In this document: positions 1 through 6,379 of the stretch, piece by piece | Position numbering within the stretch: the first letter of the stretch is position 1 | How the letters are laid out: every line of letters begins with the position of its first letter | Origin: Candidatus Roizmanbacteria bacterium RIFCSPLOWO2_01_FULL_44_13 | GTDB taxonomy: Bacteria > Patescibacteriota > Microgenomatia > UBA1406 > GWC2-37-13 | Assembly: GCA_001789855.1 (NCBI GenBank) | Contig: MGAT01000003.1 | Location: 1-13,731 of the forward strand | Length of the DNA: 13,731 nucleotides | Direction: 5' to 3' | Notes under the pieces: generated by a model | Database searches by the model: none | Seen by the model: only the letters and a program-made list of their open reading frames with translations | What the model was told of the DNA's origin: nothing | Translations under genes and position numbers: made by a program

Positions 1-492
1 GCAAAAAAAATTCTTGACCGGATCGAAAAAGCTTACCCGGTTTTCAAAAAGGCGGTTTGGAAAACGACTTTTAATTTGGCAAAAATCGATACCTCGAATC
101 AAACCTTCAATAAAATCCCTGACGACGCCGTAATTTCCTTTGACGTGCGTTATATTCCGGAAGAGAAAAAAACTATCGTCAAAAAACTAAGCAAACTTGT
201 CGGCCGCGAAGGAAAAATGGAACTGATCGAAACCGAGCCGCCCCACAAAGCCGACGAGGATAGTTTGTTTATTAAAAATCTCCGCCTGGCGTCTCAAAAA
301 GTTGTTGGAAAACCGGCACCGATCATAATCAAGCACGGCGCCTCCGACATTAGACATTTCAGCGAAGTCGACTCGCCCGGCGTCACCTTTGGGCTTATCA
401 GCGGCGGATTGCACACCGACAACGAATGGGCCGATATCAAAAGTCTTGGGGACTACTACAACGTCTTGAAAGTTTTTCTTCTCTCTCTTTAA
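1..492 (+). CDS. M20 family metallopeptidase (DapE/ArgE-like), C-terminal part only
   Basis: The frame is open from the first base of the window, so this is the last 163 codons of a gene that starts upstream; an apparent start at 76 (TTG) is internal. The protein is the C-terminal part of an M20/M25/M40 zinc hydrolase, a family that cleaves amide bonds in N-acylated amino acids or dipeptides. The segment PDDAVISFDVRYIP matches the end of the family's dimerisation (lid) domain, where 'DxRxxP' is typical. GASDIRHFSE, then GLISGGLHTDNEW, matches the return to the catalytic domain; the His of GGLHTDNEW is the expected last metal ligand. The other metal ligands lie outside the window, so the substrate (succinyl-diaminopimelate, acetyl-ornithine or dipeptide) cannot be told. 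The gene faces the tRNA gene with only 8 bases between them. Confidence 0.85.
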   Translation, partial: AKKILDRIEKAYPVFKKAVWKTTFNLAKIDTSNQTFNKIPDDAVISFDVRYIPEEKKTIVKKLSKLVGREGKMELIETEPPHKADEDSLFIKNLRLASQKVVGKPAPIIIKHGASDIRHFSEVDSPGVTFGLISGGLHTDNEWADIKSLGDYYNVLKVFLLSL

Positions 493-500
493 AACCCGTG

Positions 501-574
501 TGGACCGAATGGGATTTGAACCCACAACCTTCGCAATGCCATTGCGACGCTCTAGCCAATTGAGCTATCGGCCC
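501..574 (-). tRNA. tRNA-Ala (anticodon GGC)
   Basis: Read on the minus strand this folds into a full 74-nt cloverleaf. The acceptor stem is GGGCCGA/TCGGTCC, the D-arm GCTC/GAGC, the anticodon stem TCGCA/TGCGA with loop ATGGCAT, the variable loop AGGTT, and the T-arm GTGGG-TTCAAAT-CCCAT. The anticodon is GGC, reading GCC (Ala). The third acceptor pair is G3-U70, the main identity element for alanyl-tRNA synthetase, and the discriminator base is A. The bases after A73 are CAC, so the CCA end is not encoded and must be added by a CCA-adding enzyme. Confidence 0.96.
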
Positions 575-583
575 AGGAAAGAA

Positions 584-1267
584 TTAAATTATTTTCTTTA
601 TTATAGCATCTGCTAAAAATATAAGTTCTATTTGAATTTCTTTACTAAAATAGTGAATGGTACAAACACCCATGTAATCCTTCTTTAAAGTTGGTTTTCC
701 TTGCGTTCTTTTATCAATATAGGTAGGGTAGAATTGTTTCCTATCGATTTTTGTTACCTTTTCCCAGTAATCTTCTAGTTTTCTAATATTTTGATCAAAT
801 CGACATTGTATTCTTACCCTAAACTTTGAGTCATCAATAAAATAACAATTTTTTAGGAGTTTCAGATAGAACTTGATAATAAAAGCGCTAGAGCTTCCTA
901 ACGAAAGAGTTGAACTTCTGCCATACTTTGCGCCTTCTCCTAAATATAAAACGCTTAATAATAATTTTTGCTGAGAAACATCGATCTTTTTTATCAAATG
1001 CGAATTTTTTTCTTTTAACAAGGATAAATATTTTTCTCTTTTTATCTTGTTTATGTCTAGGGCGATCAACCTTGCTTTCTTTAAACTGTTTTTGTTAATT
1101 TTATCCACTTTACTTTTGTACCAGCCTGGAAGGATTACCTTATTACACCAATAAGAAAGTTTGCTTTTTGCTATTCTAATTCCAAGTTTTTTCTGAATCT
1201 CAGAGTAAGTATACCCTTTAGTTCTAAGGTCAACTGCTTTTTTTCTTAACAGTCTCTTTTTGTTCAT
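584..1267 (-). CDS. HTH and LAGLIDADG-like domain protein (homing-endonuclease-like)
   Basis: This 227-residue protein has an N-terminal helix-turn-helix (about residues 8-47). 'LRTKGYTYSEIQKKLGI' followed by 'KSKLSYW' is the pattern of an HTH that picks a DNA site. Residues 50-95 are Lys-rich and helical. From about 101 comes a LAGLIDADG-like part: LYLGEG (107-112) sits where many proteins of this kind in CPR genomes have 'LYWAEGxK'. It is followed by segments that I recall as conserved in that group (RIQCRFDQNIRKLEDYW, DKRTQGKPTLKKDYMGVC). The acidic residue of the motif is Glu111. Whether it cuts DNA is unknown; it could equally be a regulator. GC is about 30% by hand count, against about 47% in the M20 gene, and the gene ends 9 nt before the tRNA, so recent insertion is likely. 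The ATG at 1267 follows a perfect inverted repeat. Confidence 0.7.
   Translation of the reverse strand: MNKKRLLRKKAVDLRTKGYTYSEIQKKLGIRIAKSKLSYWCNKVILPGWYKSKVDKINKNSLKKARLIALDINKIKREKYLSLLKEKNSHLIKKIDVSQQKLLLSVLYLGEGAKYGRSSTLSLGSSSAFIIKFYLKLLKNCYFIDDSKFRVRIQCRFDQNIRKLEDYWEKVTKIDRKQFYPTYIDKRTQGKPTLKKDYMGVCTIHYFSKEIQIELIFLADAIIKKII
600..605 (-). promoter_or_regulatory. Candidate -10 element for the tRNA-Ala gene
   Basis: A perfect TATAAT on the minus strand lies 25 nt upstream of the tRNA 5' end, inside the last codons of the HTH/LAGLIDADG-like gene. Transcription would start near 593 and give a leader of about 20 nt. I see no good -35 at the usual distance, so the tRNA could instead be processed from read-through of the upstream gene. 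Confidence 0.35.
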
Positions 1268-1270
1268 TTT

Positions 1271-1295
1271 TGTACTCTTATAATATAAGAGTACA
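1271..1295. promoter_or_regulatory. Perfect 10-bp inverted repeat over opposed promoter elements
   Basis: The arms TGTACTCTTA and TAAGAGTACA are exact reverse complements around the 5-nt centre TAATA. On the minus strand TTGATA (1316-1311), 17 nt, then TACTCT (1293-1288) makes a plausible promoter for the HTH gene, with the repeat covering the -10 and the likely start point. On the plus strand the left arm and centre contain TATAAT (1279-1284), 33 nt before the phosphoribosyltransferase ATG. An operator bound by the adjacent HTH protein is the simplest reading (inference). There is no T-run beside it, so it does not look like a terminator. Confidence 0.5.
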
Positions 1296-1317
1296 TTAAT
1301 ATCATCTATATATCAAG

Positions 1318-1959
1318 ATGTTAAATGATAGAATAATATTAGTGATATTTAAAGACCGCGAAGACGCCGGGAAAAAATTAGGAACCCTCCTTAAGAAATA
1401 TGCCGGGTCGAATACGGCGGTTATTTCTTTGCTCCGCGGCGGGGTGGTGGTCGGGCATGAAGTCGCCCGAATTTTGAAATGTTCCCATTATCCCTTGCCG
1501 GTGGCAAAAATTTCCTCACCCATCCAGCCCGAACTGGCCATCGGCGCCCTGTGTTTTAAGGAAATATTTCTCGACCAGGCTATTCTTAAGCCCTACGATT
1601 TTGACAAAACTGCTGTAGTCAAGCAGATAAATGCGGCGAGGAAAAAATTTTCTTCTTATCTAAAGAGGTTTTCGATCAAAAAATCAGCTTTTGCCGGGCT
1701 GAATAATACCGTTTTGATTTTAGTCGACGACGGGATCGCGACCGGCGCGACGATGAAAGCCGGCGCTCTTTTTCTAAAAACAATTTCTCCAAAAAAAATA
1801 GTTGCTGCCGCTCCGGTCGGTCCGGCAGATTTTGACGAAACAGGATTTGATGAGGTAGTAATTTATTACCGTGACCCATTCCTTTCCGCCATCTCCCGCT
1901 TTTATATAAATTTCCCTCAAGTCGAGGATGAACAAATAAAAGAACTCTTCAATAAATAA
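1318..1959 (+). CDS. Phosphoribosyltransferase domain protein
   Basis: This 213-residue type I phosphoribosyltransferase has the PRPP-binding loop VDDGIATGAT (about residues 136-145), with the two Asp residues that contact the ribose hydroxyls. An early SLLRGGVVVGHEVA segment (about 38-51) is typical of stand-alone PRTases related to hypoxanthine/xanthine or 'predicted' PRTases. The family normally begins 'MFKDRxDAG', and here FKDREDAG starts at residue 11. The first ten codons are AT-rich, like the island upstream. The start could be the ATG at 1318 or the GTG at 1342; neither has a Shine-Dalgarno sequence. The substrate base cannot be told. It ends 14 nt before the PrgI gene. Confidence 0.75.
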   Translation: MLNDRIILVIFKDREDAGKKLGTLLKKYAGSNTAVISLLRGGVVVGHEVARILKCSHYPLPVAKISSPIQPELAIGALCFKEIFLDQAILKPYDFDKTAVVKQINAARKKFSSYLKRFSIKKSAFAGLNNTVLILVDDGIATGATMKAGALFLKTISPKKIVAAAPVGPADFDETGFDEVVIYYRDPFLSAISRFYINFPQVEDEQIKELFNK

Positions 1960-1961
1960 GT

Positions 1962-1967
1962 TATACT
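1962..1967 (+). promoter_or_regulatory. -10-like hexamer placed for a leaderless transcript of the PrgI gene
   Basis: TATACT ends exactly 6 nt before the ATG at 1974, so transcription would start at or next to the A of the start codon. There is no Shine-Dalgarno sequence and no clear -35. The same arrangement (TATACT, 6 nt, ATG) occurs before the pilin gene on the other strand. Confidence 0.4.
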
Positions 1968-1973
1968 AATTTT

Positions 1974-2753
1974 ATGGACCAGCATCCCGTTCCAAGACAG
2001 ATTACCACCTTCGAATTTAAACTGATTGGTTTTTTAACCATCAAGCAGTTTATTTATTTATTGATCTTCGTCGTTTTAGCTTTTATTATCTATAGCGTTT
2101 TTCCTATCCCTATCTTAAATATTTTTTTCGCCATAATAACCGCTGGCATCGGCGCCGCCTTCGCTTTCCTGCCGATCAACGATCGACCCCTCGATGTTTG
2201 GATCAAAAATCTAGCTAGGCGATTGATTTCACCGACCCAATACAAGTTCAAAAAGCACAACTTACCCCCGAATTTCCTTAAAGACATTCCTAATCAGGCC
2301 GATCCAACCCAGGTCGCTACCCACGTTGACTCCCGGCAAAAACTAAACAACTATTTAAACAAAGGTCAAGCTACCGGCGACACCAAAAAACAGTCGATTA
2401 GCAATCTTATTCAAACTGCCGTGCTCGGCCCAACGGCAAAAAAGGAGGAAAAATCTTCACCGGCGTCTTCTACGCCCCACAAGCCTTTTTTCACCGGCGT
2501 GATTAAAAATCACAAAGAAATGCCTATATACGGCGTTCTCATTTACGTCAAGCCGGACGAAAAAGGCGAACCCTTGCGGATTTTAAAAACCAACGTCAAC
2601 GGTATTTTTGCCACATTCAATCCTTTACCGGTCGGTGACTATTTTTTTGAAATCAAAGACCCTCAAGGCCGCCACTTTTTTGATACAATGAAAATTAAGG
2701 TAGAAAATTCCAACCCCAATCCTTTACAGTTTTTGTCCAAGGAATTGATATGA
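1974..2753 (+). CDS. PrgI-family T4SS membrane protein with C-terminal Ig-like domain
   Basis: Residues 1-95 match the PrgI family, the VirB3-like inner-membrane partner of VirB4. A short N-terminal stretch 'HPVPRQITTFEFKLIGFLTIKQF' leads into two adjacent transmembrane helices (about 25-46 and 49-70), then 'PINDRPLDVWIKNLARRLISP', a typical family ending. A polar, low-complexity linker (about 100-165) follows. The last 85 residues look like a transthyretin/carboxypeptidase-regulatory-like fold ('GVLIYV', 'LKTNVNGIFATFNPLPVGDYFFEI'), an extra domain beyond the ~100-residue family core. The gene overlaps the next by the ATGA at 2750-2753, so translation is probably coupled. Topology and the role of the beta-domain are inferred. 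Confidence 0.82.
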   Translation: MDQHPVPRQITTFEFKLIGFLTIKQFIYLLIFVVLAFIIYSVFPIPILNIFFAIITAGIGAAFAFLPINDRPLDVWIKNLARRLISPTQYKFKKHNLPPNFLKDIPNQADPTQVATHVDSRQKLNNYLNKGQATGDTKKQSISNLIQTAVLGPTAKKEEKSSPASSTPHKPFFTGVIKNHKEMPIYGVLIYVKPDEKGEPLRILKTNVNGIFATFNPLPVGDYFFEIKDPQGRHFFDTMKIKVENSNPNPLQFLSKELI

Positions 2754-3406
2754 CAACGCAACGCCCAACATCGCCAGTTAAGGCTTCAACTCAATCTTTT
2801 ATTGAGATTGAAGAAATAAAAGACGATGTGGTTTTAATGAAGGATTTTTCCGCCGCAACTGTCATTGAGGTTTCGGCGGTCAACTTCTGGCTACTTTCGA
2901 CCGAAGAACAGTCGTCGATGATATATTCTTACGCCGGGCTCCTTAATTCCCTCTCGTTTCCAGTCCAAATTTTGATCGTTTCCAAAAAAATGGACATCTC
3001 CGCCTACCTCGATTACCTCGAGGAAAGAATCACCCGGGTTGGAGTGGAATTAATTAAGACCAGATTGGTTTCGTACCGGGAATTCATTAAAAATATCGTC
3101 AAAAAAAACACCGTATTGGAAAAGCGGTTCTTTTTTATTGTCCCATTCTCGCCTCTTGAGCTCGGGGTCTCCGGCGCCCAGCCAGGATCTCTAAATCGCG
3201 AATATGTCGTGAGCCGCGCGAAAACTTCTCTCTATCCAAAACGAGATAATTTACTGCGCCTTTTGTCTAAGACAGGTTTAACCGGGTCTATTCTCTATTC
3301 TCAGCAATTATCCGAATTGTTTTATAACCTTTACAACCCGTCCTCAACCGGGCGCCGCATGGCGCCGGTTGAAAGCTATACCGACGTGGTGATGACACAG
3401 CAATAA
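2750..3406 (+). CDS. TraC-like domain protein of the T4SS cluster
   Basis: This 218-residue soluble protein starts in the ATGA overlap with the PrgI gene and has AAGGA 7 nt before its ATG. It resembles the TraC-like domain proteins that sit between prgI and virB4 in Patescibacteria. The pattern is 'IEIEEIKDDVVLMKDFSAATVIEVSAVNFWLLSTEEQ', then a helix with 'LLNSLSFPVQILIVSKKMDIS', split here by short breaks. That pattern corresponds to the N-terminal non-ATPase part of VirB4/TraC proteins. There is no Walker motif, signal peptide or membrane helix. The VirB4 gene 5 nt downstream carries its own N-terminal domain, so this is an additional subunit rather than a broken-off piece. A role in docking VirB4 at the membrane is inference. 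Confidence 0.72.
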   Translation: MTTQRPTSPVKASTQSFIEIEEIKDDVVLMKDFSAATVIEVSAVNFWLLSTEEQSSMIYSYAGLLNSLSFPVQILIVSKKMDISAYLDYLEERITRVGVELIKTRLVSYREFIKNIVKKNTVLEKRFFFIVPFSPLELGVSGAQPGSLNREYVVSRAKTSLYPKRDNLLRLLSKTGLTGSILYSQQLSELFYNLYNPSSTGRRMAPVESYTDVVMTQQ

Positions 3407-3411
3407 AAACT

Positions 3412-5169
3412 ATGGATCTATTATCTTTTTTAACCGGGGGGTCAAAAAAAACTGGCGGCGGGAAAGCGCCTAACAATCACATGGCCAATGTTTTGGCCCA
3501 GGGGTCGGTTTCGGTCAAAGATTTGGTCGCCCCTTCTTACATAGAGGTCGACTTTAACCATCTGAAAATCGACGACCGCTATTACCGGACTTTATACGTC
3601 GTCGGATATCCCCGTTACGTTTCCGCCAACTGGCTCTATTCTTTAATTACATTTGACCATCCTTTATATATATCAATGTATATTTACCCTACTGAGTCAA
3701 AGAATGTCCTCGAGGATCTGAGAAGAAAAATCGCCGAAATGGAGGCGACGATTGAAGGCGACATCAAAGCCGGGCGGGTGGTTGATCCGACGGTCCAGGT
3801 AGCCCTCGACGACGCCCTCGCCCTCCAGGCCGAGCTTGCCAAGGGAGCGGAAAGATTTTTCCAGTTCGGCCTTTATATCACCATTCCCGCGGACAACCTC
3901 GAAGAATTAAACCGTCTGACTAAAGAAGTCGATTCTGTTTTAGCATCGCTTCTAATCGTCGCTAGACAGGCAACCTTGGAAATGGAAGAGGGATTCAAAT
4001 CAACCCTGCCGTTTTTCTACGACAGGATTTCCGTTTGGCGAAATATGGATACGACATCTCTCGCAACCACCTTCCCGTTTGCCACTGCCAGCCTTACCCG
4101 CAACGAGGGTATTTTATACGGCATCAATGAACACGACGGGTCCTTGATTATTTTTGACCGGTTCACCTTGGAAAACGCCAACTCGGTCATTTTGGGAAAA
4201 TCCGGAGGAGGAAAAAGCTTTTTGGTAAAACTCGAGACCCTTCGACTCCTCATGATGGGGGTCGACGTCATTATTGTCGACCCGGAAAACGAATACCAAA
4301 AACTGTCCCAGTCGGTCGGCGGCGAATTCGTCGTTTTTTCGACTACCTCGCAATACAAAATCAATCCGTTTGAGCTGGTGGTCGAGGGAGCAACGCCCGA
4401 CGAGCTGTCGAATAAAATTCTCGACCTGCATTCTCTGATGAGGGTGATTATGGGAGACCTGACCCCGTCCCAGGATGCGCTACTGGATAGGGCGCTCGTT
4501 TTGACCTACAAGGAAAAGGGTATTACCCAGGATCCGGAAACTTTCAAACTGGAGCCGCCGCTTCTAGAGGATCTTTACAAGATCCTGACCGGAATGGAAA
4601 CGCCAGAGGCAAAAGAGTTGGCAGACCGGTTGGAAAAATTTATCCAGGGTTCGGCCGCCGGCATCTTCAATCAGCGCTCCAACTTTGACATCAAAAATCC
4701 GTTCACGGTTTTTGGAATCAGAGACCTCGAAGAAAATTTGCGCCCGGTGGCGATGTATATTGTTTTGGACTATATCTGGAACCGCATCCGCCGTGATCCA
4801 AAAAGAAGAGTCTTGATAGTCGACGAGGCCTGGTATCTCATTAAACACAAAGACTCCGGGGCATATCTTCACTCGTTTGCGAAAAGGGCGAGAAAGTATA
4901 AATTGGGTTTGACGACGATTACCCAGGATGTTGAAGATTTTTTATCAACTGACGAGGGCAAGGCTATCATAACAAACTCTTCCCTACAGATTATTTTGAA
5001 ACAATCGACCGCGGCAGTCGAGCAAATTTCAAAAACATTCTTCTTGACCGGCGGGGAAAAACATTTCCTCTTGTCTTCCGGAGTAGGAGAGGGCCTGTTC
5101 TTTGCCGGCCACTCCCACGTCGGATTCCAAGTGGTCGCGAGCGAGGAAGAAAAGGGATTGATCGAGTAA
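3412..5169 (+). CDS. virB4: VirB4-family T4SS ATPase
   Basis: This 585-residue ATPase is of the VirB4/TrbE/TraC group, which powers substrate transfer or pilus assembly from the cytoplasmic face of the membrane. The N-terminal ~230 residues are the mixed alpha/beta VirB4 N-domain, containing a helical insertion (about 100-145). The Walker A motif GKSGGGKS is at residues 262-269, followed by 'VDVIIVDPENEY'. Walker B with the catalytic Glu is VLIVDEAW (Asp471-Glu472), and 'TITQDVEDFL' is the later motif with a conserved Gln. All the residues expected for ATP hydrolysis are visible. It is shorter than classical VirB4 (about 800), with the TraC-like subunit encoded just upstream. The ATG has no Shine-Dalgarno sequence. 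Its stop lies 2 nt from the stop of the convergent S1 gene. Confidence 0.9.
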   Translation: MDLLSFLTGGSKKTGGGKAPNNHMANVLAQGSVSVKDLVAPSYIEVDFNHLKIDDRYYRTLYVVGYPRYVSANWLYSLITFDHPLYISMYIYPTESKNVLEDLRRKIAEMEATIEGDIKAGRVVDPTVQVALDDALALQAELAKGAERFFQFGLYITIPADNLEELNRLTKEVDSVLASLLIVARQATLEMEEGFKSTLPFFYDRISVWRNMDTTSLATTFPFATASLTRNEGILYGINEHDGSLIIFDRFTLENANSVILGKSGGGKSFLVKLETLRLLMMGVDVIIVDPENEYQKLSQSVGGEFVVFSTTSQYKINPFELVVEGATPDELSNKILDLHSLMRVIMGDLTPSQDALLDRALVLTYKEKGITQDPETFKLEPPLLEDLYKILTGMETPEAKELADRLEKFIQGSAAGIFNQRSNFDIKNPFTVFGIRDLEENLRPVAMYIVLDYIWNRIRRDPKRRVLIVDEAWYLIKHKDSGAYLHSFAKRARKYKLGLTTITQDVEDFLSTDEGKAIITNSSLQIILKQSTAAVEQISKTFFLTGGEKHFLLSSGVGEGLFFAGHSHVGFQVVASEEEKGLIE

Positions 5170-5171
5170 CA

Positions 5172-6269
5172 TCATCTGTACATGACCGGTTTTTCTTTTT
5201 GAGGAAGGACCAGGCTCATTCTTCTTTCTTTTTCGTTCACCCTTTCAATAAAAGCTTTGATTTTCTGTCCGCTCTTGAACTCTTCCTGCCCAGTCAATTT
5301 GGAAATATGAATTAGGCCTTCTATCCCCGCCTCCAGTCGGACAAAATAGCCGTATTTTTCCCGGCGGACAACTTCTCCCTCGACTTCTTTGTCTTTTGGA
5401 TACTTCTTTTCGATGTCTTTCCACGGATCCGGCGTAAGTCTCTTGAGAGAAAGGTTGAGTTTAAGGTCGACGGGATTTTTTTCCACAACGTAAACGTCTA
5501 TGGTCTCGCCTACCGTCACATAAGAGGCGGCGGAACTGATCTTCTCCCAGGAGATTTCCGAAATATGGATCAACCCCTCGACTCCTTCGACCTCGCAAAA
5601 GACACCAAACTCGGAGGCCCCCAACACTTTAGCTTTATAGGTCTTTCCTTCTTTGATGGCGTCGAACTTTTTCTTCAGGTCTTTCTGGGAGATCTTCAAG
5701 ACGGAAGCTTTTTGGGAGACGACCAAGCGGTTCTTTTCTTTGTCAACTTCAAGAATCTTGACTTTGATTTTCTGGCCGGTCAGTTTTTCCGGGCTGGAGA
5801 TAAATGGCTCGACCAGCTGGATTTTGGGAATGACTCCCCTTATCCCCATAAAATCAACGAAGACTCCACCCTTGCCGTAATCTCCGCAGAAAACTTCTAT
5901 CTCTTCTTCCTTTTCTTTCTTTTCAGCGAGGATCTCCCATTTGCCTTTTTCGAAAAATTTGCGTAATGATACGACGGGAAAGCCGTTTTTTGACTCTTCC
6001 GAAATCACCCGAACCTGGATTTTGTCGCCGGCCTTAAGATAAGGAAGATAGGTCGAGACCTCTTTTATTTCGAGTTCGCCCAAGATGGCGTGGGCTTTGC
6101 CGCCGACGTCAAAAACTATGCCTTTTTTGGAGAGAGAAACGATCTTAGCCTCGATTTCCCGACCTTTTTTAAGTAGGCTCGGCTTATTCTTGGAAAGCAG
6201 GGCGGCCATCGGGTTTGTTGCGGCCGTATTTTTTGCAGTTTTTGTGGTTTTTTCTGTTTTTTTCGCCAT
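5172..6269 (-). CDS. rpsA: Four-domain S1 RNA-binding protein (ribosomal protein S1 homologue)
   Basis: The protein has 365 residues from the ATG at 6269, which has AAGGAG 11 nt upstream. The frame stays open to 6335, but those 22 residues lie across the promoter and are not S1-like. A Lys/Thr/Ala-rich tail (1-30) is followed by four S1 OB-fold repeats at about 34-104, 118-190, 205-278 and 290-355. Repeats 3 and 4 are the most canonical ('FGVFCEVEGVEGLIHISEIS', 'YGYFVRLEAGIEGLIHISKL'). E. coli S1 has six repeats; four is common in shorter S1 proteins. It probably binds mRNA at the 30S subunit. In a genome where many genes seem to lack Shine-Dalgarno sites its exact role is open. A divergent promoter region is shared with the recombinase-like gene. 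Confidence 0.85.
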   Translation of the reverse strand: MAKKTEKTTKTAKNTAATNPMAALLSKNKPSLLKKGREIEAKIVSLSKKGIVFDVGGKAHAILGELEIKEVSTYLPYLKAGDKIQVRVISEESKNGFPVVSLRKFFEKGKWEILAEKKEKEEEIEVFCGDYGKGGVFVDFMGIRGVIPKIQLVEPFISSPEKLTGQKIKVKILEVDKEKNRLVVSQKASVLKISQKDLKKKFDAIKEGKTYKAKVLGASEFGVFCEVEGVEGLIHISEISWEKISSAASYVTVGETIDVYVVEKNPVDLKLNLSLKRLTPDPWKDIEKKYPKDKEVEGEVVRREKYGYFVRLEAGIEGLIHISKLTGQEEFKSGQKIKAFIERVNEKERRMSLVLPQKEKPVMYR

Positions 6270-6280
6270 CCTGAAATTTT

Positions 6281-6286
6281 CTCCTT
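6281..6286 (-). promoter_or_regulatory. Shine-Dalgarno site that decides the S1 start
   Basis: AAGGAG on the minus strand, 11 nt before the ATG at 6269. It is one of the few clear ribosome-binding sites in the window. Confidence 0.6.
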
Positions 6287-6306
6287 TGTTTGCTGACAGA
6301 CTTACT

Positions 6307-6335
6307 AATATAACAAAAGCTGCCGGAATTAGCAA
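6307..6335 (-). promoter_or_regulatory. Promoter of the S1 gene
   Basis: On the minus strand TTGCTA (6335-6330), 17 nt, then TATATT (6312-6307) gives a good sigma-70-type promoter. It would start near 6300 and leave a leader of about 30 nt that contains the Shine-Dalgarno sequence at 6286-6281. This placement also supports the 6269 start over the longer frame. Confidence 0.6.
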
Positions 6336-6340
6336 GGCTA

Positions 6341-6369
6341 TTGAATTTTACTTCCTCTTATGATATATT
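6341..6369 (+). promoter_or_regulatory. Promoter of the recombinase-like gene, nearly leaderless
   Basis: TTGAAT (6341-6346), 17 nt, then TATATT (6364-6369). The hexamer ends 10 nt before the ATG at 6380, so the 5' leader would be only about 3-4 nt and cannot hold a Shine-Dalgarno site. Confidence 0.55.
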
Positions 6370-6379
6370 ATAGGGCATT

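Noticed and set aside
187..525. Minus-strand open frame of 112 codons across the M20 gene end and tRNA
   Set aside because: It is antisense to a clear M20 protein and runs through the tRNA; it has no recognisable motif.
910..1098. Plus-strand open frame of 62 codons within the HTH/LAGLIDADG-like gene
   Set aside because: A low-complexity hydrophobic product opposite a family-like protein; a shadow of AT-rich coding sequence.
3100..3112. Runs of seven or eight A (here and elsewhere) as programmed frameshift sites
   Set aside because: The frames continue intact through them and no overlapping coding frame or stimulatory structure is seen.
4017..4872. Three minus-strand frames of 102-115 codons inside virB4
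   Set aside because: They lie antisense to conserved ATPase motifs and have no start signals.
5565..5966. Plus-strand frame of 133 codons inside the S1 gene
   Set aside because: Phe/Leu/Asp-rich product typical of reading Lys/Glu-rich genes backwards; the S1 repeats on the other strand are unmistakable.
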